From assembly GCF_000219625.1 (NCBI RefSeq), contig NC_018217.1:372001-436000 (forward strand): a stretch of DNA of 64,000 bases, read 5' to 3'. Source of the DNA: Zymoseptoria tritici IPO323. Lineage: Eukaryota > Ascomycota > Dothideomycetes > Mycosphaerellales > Mycosphaerellaceae. Both the position numbers and the translations under genes were made by a program. How positions within the stretch are numbered: the stretch's first letter is position 1; each line of letters starts with the position of its first letter. This document shows positions 55,564 through 64,000 of this stretch, in pieces. Under the pieces are notes generated by a model. The model saw nothing but the letters and a program-made list of their open reading frames with translations. It did no database searches and was not told the DNA's origin.

Positions 55564-56871
55564 TCACTCTCCATCATCATTATCGAGACCTTCATCGTCC
55601 CACTCGTCGTCGCTATCCAGCATCTCCACATCCTCGTCCTCGTCCTCCTCGTTTGCAGCATCCTTCCCACTCGCCTTCTTCTCCGCCTTCTTCCGTTCCA
55701 CATTCGCCTTTTGCTCCGCCTTCCTCCTCTCCTTGACCTGCCTCTTCTGCTCGTGCACTTTCTCCATCTTGCTAATCTCCTCCTTCGTCTTGTGTATGTA
55801 CTCGTGCCACATGATCTTCCCATTGCACACGCCTTCCTCGACCTTTGTCAATCTCAACCTCATCCTCGGACCAAGCTCATGCATCTTTACGGCCTTCTTT
55901 TGAACATTTACTCGCTCTTTCCGATCTGAGCCTTCCTTTTGTGATCTGTTTCTCTGCACCTTTCGCGCGTTGGTCATCTCGATCTCGATTTCAGCGTCGG
56001 TGTCTGGCTCTGATTCGGACCCGGATGTGAACCCGTCCGCGGCGTGAGGATCGAGGAGATAGTCGGAGACATCATTGAGCTTTCCAAGATTGGGAAGCGC
56101 TCCTCTTTTGCGTTTTTGCCCAGCATGTGCACTTTTCTCGGCTGCGTCCAATCTGCGGAGTGGTTTAGGTACAGACTTGGCCGTACGAGTTTCGATTGCG
56201 TAGTGGCGTAGGTTCAAGATGTATGTTGCAGAGTCGGAATTGGGGTCCTGTGGCTCGCGATCGAGCAGCAATACACGCTTGATGCTGTTCAAAGGAGTTG
56301 CGGCCGGATTGATGGGTGGAAAAAGGGATTGGAAGACGCTCGTCGCCAGCGATTCGAGATGTTTCGGTATCTTGGTGTTGTTCGTGGCATCGTCGTCGTC
56401 CTTGGAGTTGAAGTTGTTCATAACCAGTAAAGGCGCCGTCAAGTACTCCGTGCCGCCGCTCTTTGGCCTTTTCATGCTTTGGAAGATGTCCTTGCACAAG
56501 CTGTACTTCTCCACGCGGAAATGTAATGTCGGACCACGGGGTGTCAATGCCAACCGCAAATTTGTGTTGCCGGTGCTGCTGCGACTGAACAGCATGAGAT
56601 GAGTAACGCCGAGCGGACCGGCCATGGTGGTGTAGTCGCGCAACTTGTTGCTCCGTCGCTCTTTCAATCGAGATGCCGTGTCTGGCTCCATCATACCACG
56701 GACATCCTTCACCAATTGCGTGACGCTGGGACCGACCTCGCTGGCTCCAACCCGAATGACCATGCTCTTGGGTGCGCGTGTGCCGGGTTTCGAGGCCGCA
56801 TGTCCGGTCTTGACGCCAGTAGCAATCTGTGCGCCAACATGTGTTCGCTTCTTGACCCGTCGTTTGGCCAT
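55564..56871 (-). CDS. Brix-domain ribosome biogenesis factor Ssf1 (Peter Pan)
   Basis: A single exon of 435 residues. The N terminus MAKRRVKKRTHVG is the typical basic start of the family. The Brix domain includes SMVIRVGASEVGPSVTQLVKDVR, LRDYTTMAGPLGVTHLMLFS, LRLALTPRGPTLHFRVEKYSL and PPINPAATPLNSIKRVLLL. A Lys/Glu-rich coiled coil (KMEKVHEQKRQVKERRKAEQ) and an acidic tail (DEDEDVEMLDSDDEWDDEG) follow. Ssf1 binds 27S pre-rRNA and is needed for early assembly of the large ribosomal subunit in the nucleolus. It is divergent from the rrp3-like gene. Confidence 0.92.
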   Translation of the reverse strand: MAKRRVKKRTHVGAQIATGVKTGHAASKPGTRAPKSMVIRVGASEVGPSVTQLVKDVRGMMEPDTASRLKERRSNKLRDYTTMAGPLGVTHLMLFSRSSTGNTNLRLALTPRGPTLHFRVEKYSLCKDIFQSMKRPKSGGTEYLTAPLLVMNNFNSKDDDDATNNTKIPKHLESLATSVFQSLFPPINPAATPLNSIKRVLLLDREPQDPNSDSATYILNLRHYAIETRTAKSVPKPLRRLDAAEKSAHAGQKRKRGALPNLGKLNDVSDYLLDPHAADGFTSGSESEPDTDAEIEIEMTNARKVQRNRSQKEGSDRKERVNVQKKAVKMHELGPRMRLRLTKVEEGVCNGKIMWHEYIHKTKEEISKMEKVHEQKRQVKERRKAEQKANVERKKAEKKASGKDAANEEDEDEDVEMLDSDDEWDDEGLDNDDGE

Positions 56872-57153
56872 GTTTGCTGTATTGTGAGTGATTGTTGGAT
56901 GTTCGATTGAGTCGAGCTCGAAAGTTTTCTTAAGCTCAAGGTAGTTCTACCTCCGAGACGGAGCTGTCTCCGCCTGCCTTATCGATACAGAAATTCTACC
57001 CTGGAGAAAACATCAAGGTACAACCTGGCTGCCTTCCATTGCCTTCTTAACAGCTTCCTCTACCATCGCCGTCGACAAGTCCTCATTCATTCCGCCGGAA
57101 TCCTTTCCTGAGAGAAACGCAGTACAGCCGCTACTCACAATCTCCCATCCACC
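56872..57153. promoter_or_regulatory. shared promoter, Ssf1-like and Rrp3-like genes
   Basis: The 282 bp between the start codons must drive two nucleolar ribosome-biogenesis genes. No specific binding site could be assigned by eye. Confidence 0.5.
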
Positions 57154-58695
57154 ATGTCTTCCGTCAAGAGACGCAAGCTCGACGTCAACCGTGCCGCTGA
57201 GCAAGACACGCCATCACCACCGCATTCCTCTCGGCCAGCAAAGCAATCGACACAGAGCGATGAACGTCGAAGCAAAGAACGAGCAAAGCGACCGCACACG
57301 GAGATATCCAATGATGGCAAGGATGAGCCCGTCACAAAAGAAGAGCAGCTCGAGGGGGAAGAGGACATAGACGATGGCATTGTCGCCGCGGATGATGAAT
57401 CGACCGACAAGACTTTCGCCGACCTGGGCGTCGTGGACTCTCTGTGCGAGGCGTGTACTGCGCTGGGCTTCACAAAGCCAACAGCAATTCAAAGAGAGGC
57501 TATACCCATTGCGCTAGAAGGTAAGGACATCATTGGGCTTGCGGAGACAGGAAGTGGAAAGACGGCGGCATTTGCTTTACCGATTCTTCAAGAGCTTTTG
57601 GACAAGCCTCAACCAATGTTCGGCTTGGTTTTGGCTCCGACCCGAGAACTGGCATATCAAATCTCACAGCAATTCGAAGCGCTCGGCAGCCTGATCAGCG
57701 TACGATGTGCCGTTATCGTGGGAGGAATGGACATGGTACCACAGGCTATCGCTCTTGCCAAGAAGCCTCATATCGTGGTCGCAACACCTGGCCGTCTATT
57801 GGACCACCTAGAGAACACCAAGGGCTTCTCACTCAGACAATTGAAATACCTCGTGATGGACGAAGCGGATCGACTCCTCGACCTTGACTTTGGCCCCATT
57901 CTCGACAAAATCTTCCAGGTCCTCCCACGAGAGCGCCGGACCATGCTCTTCAGTGCGACAATGTCTACGAAGCTGAACAATCTTACTCGAGCTGCTTTGC
58001 AACAACCTGTCAAAGTGAGCATCAGCAGTAGCAGCTACCAGACCGTCAAGAACTTGATGCAGCGATACATCTTCATCCCACACAAGTTCAAGGACATCTA
58101 CCTGGTATACTTATTGAACGAATTTGCCGGCCAGACCTGTATCGTGTTCACCCGCACCATCAACGAGACCGCGCGAATAGCATTCCTCCTGCGGGCCCTA
58201 GGTCGCTCTGCCATCCCTCTTCATGGTCAGATGAACCAATCCGCACGACTGGGAGCACTGAACAAGTTCCGTGGAGGCCACCGCGACATTCTCGTTGCCA
58301 CAGACGTTGCCGCGCGCGGTCTGGACATTCCTTCGGTCGATCTGGTGCTGAACTTCGACCTCCCACCCGACAGCAAAACATACGTTCACCGCGTGGGTCG
58401 TACCGCGCGAGCAGGCAAGTCCGGCGTGGCGATCTCGGTTGTCACGCAGTACGATATCGAGATCTATCAGCGGATCGAGAAGGCACTGGGCAAGAAGCTA
58501 GAGGAGCATCCGACTGAGCGAGACGAGGTCATGGTGTTCGCGCCGAGAGTGGGAGAGGCACAGCGGATTGCTGTGACGGAGATGAAGAACGAGCATGAGA
58601 AGCGTGGGGGTGGGAAAGGCAAAGGTGCTGGTATCAGTGGAGCACGGGCAAAGAAGGGTGGCAAGAGGGATGACATGGATGCTGATGAGGGTTGA
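57154..58695 (+). CDS. DEAD-box RNA helicase Rrp3 (DDX47)
   Basis: A single exon of 513 residues. The first 85 residues are charged (basic then acidic). The core has the Q motif ([19 protein letters not shown], then [14 protein letters not shown]), [16 protein letters not shown] (about 133), [24 protein letters not shown] (about 235), [17 protein letters not shown] and [10 protein letters not shown] (about 412). Wording such as [28 protein letters not shown] is characteristic of Rrp3/DDX47, which acts in 18S rRNA maturation. The C-terminal tail is Gly/Lys-rich. Confidence 0.93.
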   Translation: MSSVKRRKLDVNRAAEQDTPSPPHSSRPAKQSTQSDERRSKERAKRPHTEISNDGKDEPVTKEEQLEGEEDIDDGIVAADDESTDKTFADLGVVDSLCEACTALGFTKPTAIQREAIPIALEGKDIIGLAETGSGKTAAFALPILQELLDKPQPMFGLVLAPTRELAYQISQQFEALGSLISVRCAVIVGGMDMVPQAIALAKKPHIVVATPGRLLDHLENTKGFSLRQLKYLVMDEADRLLDLDFGPILDKIFQVLPRERRTMLFSATMSTKLNNLTRAALQQPVKVSISSSSYQTVKNLMQRYIFIPHKFKDIYLVYLLNEFAGQTCIVFTRTINETARIAFLLRALGRSAIPLHGQMNQSARLGALNKFRGGHRDILVATDVAARGLDIPSVDLVLNFDLPPDSKTYVHRVGRTARAGKSGVAISVVTQYDIEIYQRIEKALGKKLEEHPTERDEVMVFAPRVGEAQRIAVTEMKNEHEKRGGGKGKGAGISGARAKKGGKRDDMDADEG

Positions 58696-59118
58696 ACCCC
58701 TTGAAGTGGTCATCATGATGTGCTTCGTGCGGTCGGGGGGGGGGGTGATGGCTGGAGACATTCGGGCGGCATGTTTTGATACCCTGAATATACTTCTTTG
58801 GCTCGCAATTTTGGCTGTGGGATACGCTCTCATGGGAAACGAAGCTTCACGTACGAGACTCGATAATACAAGTGAGTAGCCAGACAAGGTTCACGAACCG
58901 TCTTGTAAGAGTATCGACACTATGTAGCCACCGGCGGTCGTATATCTGCATGGACCAAGCCGTGCTCTAAGCCATGCCTGTGGACAAGGCCGACAGGAAA
59001 AATTCGAGTATGAAACGCCTCGCTTTACCGCGCAAATCAAAATGCCAATGACAGCAGCCCTACTCATGTGTAGGCCGCGATGTTCCAGGTATAGTGCTCA
59101 GCATCATCCACCACAACT
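58696..59118. other. intergenic, convergent 3' ends
   Basis: It contains a run of about 12 G at 58735-58746. No gene is supported. Confidence 0.45.
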
Positions 59119-60712
59119 TCATCGCTTCTGCTCAAACGAGCTCTGAACAGACTTTTTCTGCGCCTCCGCCGACATGCCAAAGATGCGGTCGACCATTTCT
59201 CCTCCACGCACGGCGAGGATGCTGAGCAGCGTATCCGACAGACCGTGAGTCTTCTCGTTGCAGCCTTGAAGGAAAATACCTGCATCAGGTGCCACGGCGC
59301 CCTCCTCAAAGTCGACGGCGTAGTCGCGGCCGACTGACCAAGGCTTGTCCTTGCTGTCGCCGCCAGGCATACGGTCTCGTAGATCGTGGAGCATCTCCTC
59401 GTGGGAGTTGCGGATGTACCCGCTCGCAACGACGACTAAGTCGACGGTGATCTTCTCCGTGTTGTTGGTTTTGGCAGAGACATATGAACCGGAGTTGTTC
59501 TTGATTTCGAGCTCAACGGCAGGCCTTCCATCGAGTTCGACGTCGCGGACGCCAGTAACCTCTCTGTGGTTCAGGATGCGGTGAGGCCACTCGGTTTCGG
59601 AGCGGTATTTCAGCTGGTAGGCGTACATCTCGTTGTAGATTTCCTCGAGTAGCTCGATGCGGACGACGCCGTAGTTGGTGGCCTTGTCAAGTGCAATCGT
59701 CGCCTTCCTAACTTCAGGACTCTGAGCATAGATGTCGTCGACTCGATCGGGATTGAAGACTTCGTTGACGCTGTTTCCCGTTAGCTTGATCTCACCGTTG
59801 GAATATCCGTTCAACTTACAATGGAGAGTCATCACTTGGTCTCAAGGAAGACCCTCTGATCATCAAAAGCGACTGTGCTCCCGGGAAGCGGCTTGGGATG
59901 TTGTGCCAGACTTCTGCTGCACTCTGGCCGCCGCCAATGACGGCAACTGTTCGTGGTCCCTTGCCATCGGGGAAGATGTCGTGAACATGAGTGGCATATT
60001 GCGAAGAGTGGATGATTCGGGAGTGAGGATACGGGAATGCCTTGGGAATGTTCGGTTTGCCACCAGCAGCAATAACAACCTGCTTCGCTTTGAGGGTCTG
60101 AGATTCGCCGGTAGTCTTGTTGAGGGAGGTGACCTGGAAGTATTTTGCGGCTCCGTTCTGGTTGACCTCGCCTGCCTTCACACTTTGCACCGTTTGGCTG
60201 TAGTCGACAACGTTGGCAAAGTGCTCGGCACACCACCGCATGTAGTCCTCGTATTCGATACGCTGTGGCAGGAAGGTGCCCAGATTCGTGAAGGACACGA
60301 GTCTACCCTTCTCGTGCAAGTAGTTGACAAAGGTGAACTCGCTGCGGGGGTTGCGGAGTGTTGCCATGTCCTTCATGAAGGTGATTTGCATCTTGGCTCC
60401 GGGCAGGAGCATACCAGCATGCCATGCGAACTTGGGTTGTTGCTCCAGGAATCGGACTCTCGGAGTGCGGGTGGAAAGTCTTGTGCCTTTCAATTCGAGA
60501 GAATCGTGAAGAGCAACGGCGATGGCGAGAGCTGCAGGTCCAAAACCAACACAGACGAGGTCTTGGACATCGTCGTCGTCGGAACGCTGCAAGTTGGACT
60601 CGCCAACGACAGCAGGCAAGTCATCACCGAGTGAGCTTGGGAGAGTCTCGTTCTCCAGGTACGATGGAGTTTCAGAGGTATCGTCCGAGACGGATAGAGC
60701 GTGTGGTGACAT
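59119..60712 (-). CDS. sidA: L-ornithine N5-monooxygenase (siderophore biosynthesis)
   Basis: Two exons, 59820-60712 and 59119-59770, give 514 residues. The enzyme uses FAD, NADPH and O2 to hydroxylate ornithine, the first committed step of hydroxamate siderophores. Seen are the FAD motif LVCVGFGPAALAIAVALHD (about residue 50), the substrate-side block FAWHAGMLLPGAKMQITFMKDMATLRNPRSEFTFVNYL (given here as a region around residues 115-150), the NADPH motif VAVIGGGQSAAEVW (about 260) and the C-terminal VVVASGYIRN, where the family usually has ATGY. The 49-bp intron restores DDSPFVNEVFNPD. The start MSPHALS at 60712 is preferred; an ATG at 60835 would add 41 residues of unlike sequence. No siderophore NRPS is in the window. 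The symbol follows the Aspergillus orthologue. Confidence 0.92.
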
Positions 60713-61741
60713 GATTGGTGTTTCTAGAGCCTCATTCAAGGTCCTGTAGTATGTCGATGGGAGGGTAGATCGCGGGCGGAGGGATAATTCCTTCAGAGTG
60801 GACGGCGGGAAGAAGGAAATAAAGGTGCAAGTCACACTGACAACAGAGATTGTTCGGAAGATGTTCGTTATTCGGCGGGATTATTGCACGATGCAATGCA
60901 ACGATGGAGACTGCCTTCTTGAGCCGAGTTGCCTTAGTTTCAAAAAAAAGTAGGTAGGCACTACTGTCACGGTTGATGATCCTCGAATGGTGGAAACACT
61001 ATAGAAATTGCACTAAAAAGTGATCTCAGTTCCCCATCATCACCACGGACGAGGGAGAACGCAGATGAGTGGCCAAAGTCTATACGTAGTCCATGTCGTC
61101 AGCACGTTGTGCAATAAAGCGGCCAAGCGGCTTTTTTGCCTTTCGTTCGTTCGTGTGAACACGATGGGAAGCGAAAAGTCGGGAGCCCAGAAACATGTCA
61201 CTGCAGTGTCCATCCCACGATGCAGGCTGTCATACGGTCCTCGAAGCGAAGCGTCGCCAAGGGAGGTTGAACTGAACTGCTTCATCGTACATGGCCAAGC
61301 GCAGATTTTCCTCGCCAAAGTCAAGCCACTGGCCCACTCGCGTACCCTGCAGTGGAGATAGAAAACGAAGACAGTTATCTGATCCGAACTGAAGCCGTAA
61401 GATCAAAGTGCTAATTGAGACGTAGTGACTGCTCCGTAGTCAAGGGTGGGGTGCCCTAGACTCATGGCACCCCAGCAAACGTAATCGAATCATCCGGTCC
61501 GATCCCGAACGGTACATCATTCTGCGTGGGAACTTGTCCTTCCGGCGTCGTTCCTGCGCCCGTCGCCTGTCACCTGTGACATCTCCCACGCGAGCGAGCC
61601 TCCTCCGCTCGTCCTCGCGGAGCGGTATCGGAGAAGCACATGAAGAGCGGGCGGGATGGAGTACTCGTATGCGGAAGAACGATGGGAAAAAATTGAATCG
61701 CTGCGTTAAGTCGTTTGTCTACTAGCCATGCAGCATCAATG
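60713..61741. other. sidA upstream region, about 1 kb
   Basis: Intergenic sequence between the sidA-type gene and the 3' end of the ABC transporter, both on the minus strand. It contains the GATA-type site listed separately and an isolated AGATAG at about 61355. Frames at 61020-61361 have no coding character. Confidence 0.5.
61375..61383 (-). promoter_or_regulatory. candidate SreA-type GATA site
   Basis: On the minus strand the nine bases read ATCAGATAA, an exact match to the ATCWGATAA consensus bound by fungal iron-responsive GATA repressors (SreA/SRE). It lies about 660 bp upstream of the sidA-type start and in the expected orientation-independent context. Function is inferred from the match and the gene. 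Confidence 0.55.
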
Positions 61742-64000
61742 CTACGCGAGGGATTGCGCCTTGGCCATGCTGGCGTACAACCCACCCTCGGCGACCAATT
61801 CGGCGTGCGTACCGTGTGCGATCACTCTTCCGGATTCGAATACAAAGATCTTGTCCACGTGCTGAATGCTGGCCAGGCGGTGAGCGACGATCACCGTAGT
61901 GCGGCCTTTGGCGGCTTCGGCGAGTGCTGCTTGGACGTGGGCCTCGCTGTGTGCGTCTAATGCAGACGTTGGCTCGTCTAGCAACAGAACGTCCGGATCG
62001 CGGACGAGAGCCCGGGCAATTGCGAGCCTTTGCTTCTGACCTCCACTCAGTTGTGAGGAGCTGCTCGATCCGCAGTCGGTGTTGTAGCCATCTGGTAGAC
62101 TCGTGATGAAGTCGTGCAGACCGCACTTCTTGCAAGCTGCGATGACTTGCTCGTCAGAAACAGTCTCGCCGGAAGGCGCCCCCAATTTCACGTTGTAAAG
62201 AACAGAGCCGGTGAAGAGATCTGGATCCTGAGATACCAGACCCATGTGGCTTCTCAGCTTTCTGACGTCCATCTCGCGGATGTTGACTCCATCGTAGAGT
62301 ACGGACCCGGCGGTCGTGTCGTAGAACCGCTCGATGAGCGCTACCGTCGATGATTTGCCTGCCCCCGAGGGCCCGACGAATGCCACAGATTCGCCGGCTC
62401 CGATGGACAGATCGATCTTGTTGAGTGACGGCTGCGAGGAATTAGGGTACGTGAGCGAGACCCCATCGAATCTCAGCTTTGCAATCTTCCCATCTGATCC
62501 CACGCCGTTCACTGCTGTTTGGCTGACAAGGTCTGTGCTCACGGAGGACGTCGTCGAAGATCTCTCCTTCAGGCGCTCTAAACTGCTAGGAAGCAGGATC
62601 TGCGTCTTTGCGTCTAGCAGTGTGAAGATGCTTCTTGCGGCAGTCTTCGCTCGCGCAATCTCCGGACTCAGGCTGAAGAATTGGCCTGCCGATTGTGCAG
62701 AGAAAAGAAGTGCTGGCAGCACGATGAAAAATGCCGTGCTTGAGTATGTGCCGTTTCGGACCTGTCTCGCTCCCCTGTATTCAGTCAGTATCATGTGCAG
62801 TCAAAAATGCTTCAGTCCTACGTACCACCAATACGCCAAAGCGTAGACAAAGTATGTGATGGAAAAGCAGAACGAGAGCAGCGTGCTAGACAAGTAGATG
62901 AAAGTCTGGATCTCTCGATGCGGTTTGCGAAGGGCTTCCTCGTACTCTTCGAGCAGATGCGCTTCAAGGCAGAGAGCTGTGACCGCGCGACGATTGCGAC
63001 ACGATTCCGCGGCGAGTCCAGTGGCTTCACTGAAAGCTTCGCGATGCTTGTTCTCCGACGCCGTCAAGATTCGGAGTCTGGCGTAACCAGCAAGGACCAT
63101 GACAGGCACGGCGGCGAGCAAGACCACGGCAATCTTCCACGCCACGACGAGTGACAATACAACGCCGCCAATCGTCGAGGTAATAATCGAGAAAATGGCA
63201 CCCAGCGCCACGCCACCCAATGCGGAAAGATCGGATGGGTCCTTGGTGAAGCTTGAGAGAAGTTCCTGGGTAGAGTGTCCTGGCTCGGAGAACCATCGAA
63301 TGTCGAGGTGCAATAATTTGTGCAGCATGCGAGCCTTGACGCTTCCGGTCACATGGCTCGAGGTGATTCCGAAAGCACTCCCACTCCCAACGTACGAGCC
63401 GAGCGCGATGAGGGCCAAGATGAAGAAAATCAGCGAGTAGAAATTCACGTCGCTGTAGAAGGAAGGGCTGGCAGTGCCAGTGTTGAGGACCTGTATCGTT
63501 GACCGTCAGCCAATGAAAGACGGTTCATGCATACGCAAGATACTCACGGTGATCAAGTTTCCAAACACGATGGCTTGGCCGATCATGATGCCTCCGCTGA
63601 TGACGGACGCCACAAGTCCAGATGCCACGAGAATCGAGTCGGGCCTAATGATACCTCCTAGTCGTTTGGCCACCGTTAGAAGACCCATCGGTGGAAGTTC
63701 TTCTGTCTTCGAGGTCGCTGCGTTTGTGACCTTTTCTTCGCTTTTCGTCAGGTCACTGAAGCTGGACTCTTTGCGCAGGACTTCGGTCTTCTCCGGCGAC
63801 TCTTCTCTGTCTTGGTCAAATGTCGTCTTCTGTGCATCCAATAAACCACGGAAGATTGTTCCCTCGCCCGACAGCTCGCGTGGTGAACCCTGCTCCACAG
63901 CTTTTCCGTCGCTCATGACAATGATATGATCTGCGTCCAGTGTCGTCGACAGTCGATGTGCGATCATGATCACGGTCGTCCCTTTCGACGCCACCTTTTT
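61742..64000 (-). CDS. ABCB-type ABC transporter, N-terminal part outside window
   Basis: Three exons are visible: 63548-64000 (continues beyond the window), 62826-63490 and 61742-62774, giving 716 residues. It begins inside the first ATP-binding domain ([12 protein letters not shown], the H-loop), followed by a linker, the second membrane domain (several hydrophobic segments, e.g. [20 protein letters not shown] and [20 protein letters not shown]) and a complete second ATP-binding domain with Walker [10 protein letters not shown], signature QLSGGQKQR, Walker [13 protein letters not shown] and IVAHRLAS. This is a full-length (TMD-NBD)x2 exporter of the MDR/a-factor type. Its position next to sidA is suggestive, since ABCB transporters accompany siderophore genes in some fungi, but the substrate is unknown. 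The second intron begins at GTACGT (62825) so that AYWWGARQV is continuous. Confidence 0.9.

Noticed and set aside
55553..55929. Plus-strand frames opposite the acidic tail of the Ssf1-like gene
   Set aside because: Low-complexity mirror of Asp/Glu and Lys/Glu codons.
60713..60835. N-terminal extension of the sidA-type protein from an ATG at 60835
   Set aside because: Added residues look like leader sequence and the start at 60712 gives a normal family length.
61020..61361. Open frames on both strands upstream of sidA
   Set aside because: Short, no domain or splice support, within a regulatory region.

Overview
The window is nuclear DNA of a filamentous ascomycete. Spliced genes have short introns (about 45-90 bp, one of 170 bp), often with a CTAAC/CTGAC branch point. 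A large block carries the footprint of repeat-induced point mutation (RIP). The gene set (mL50, NDUFAF7, BCS1, SidA, Rpc31) and the DUF3435-type remnant fit a dothideomycete, perhaps of the Mycosphaerella group; that placement is inference. Splice structures were read by eye from GT/AG sites, frame continuity and family similarity.

Layout. 1-345 is a RIP-like edge. Next to it, at 768-1072, lies a three-exon gene for a 54-residue secreted peptide with six cysteines. 1.5-12.8 kb holds a disordered hypothetical protein, a sugar-acid/dihydroxy-acid dehydratase, a BCS1-type AAA ATPase, an RRM protein and an unknown 410-aa protein. 13.74-26.9 kb is a 13-kb block almost without CpA/TpG. It contains a complete but dead chromodomain Gypsy element (17583-24380: 170-bp LTRs, 5-bp target duplication) and a DUF3435-like gene remnant whose 3' end (to 27813) runs out of the RIP zone. 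28.1-29.4 kb holds an interrupted tRNA-like locus and two diverged repeat copies.

From 29.8 kb to the end the DNA is dense housekeeping sequence: mitochondrial translation and complex I assembly (mL50, NDUFAF7), a secreted dipeptidyl-peptidase V, a CDK11-like kinase and a cyclin-L-like protein, a DExH helicase, Rpc31 of RNA polymerase III, an intracellular alpha-amylase, eIF3l, a nitrilase-family hydrolase, a Ser/Thr-rich secreted protein, and the divergent ribosome-biogenesis pair Ssf1/Rrp3. The last genes are an L-ornithine N5-monooxygenase (sidA type), with a match to the iron-regulator GATA site upstream, and the 3' part of an ABCB-type exporter cut by the window edge.

The observations most worth following are the small cysteine-rich secreted gene at the RIP edge, the RIP boundary inside the DUF3435-like gene, the tRNA halves separated by about 140 bp, and the candidate SreA site at sidA.
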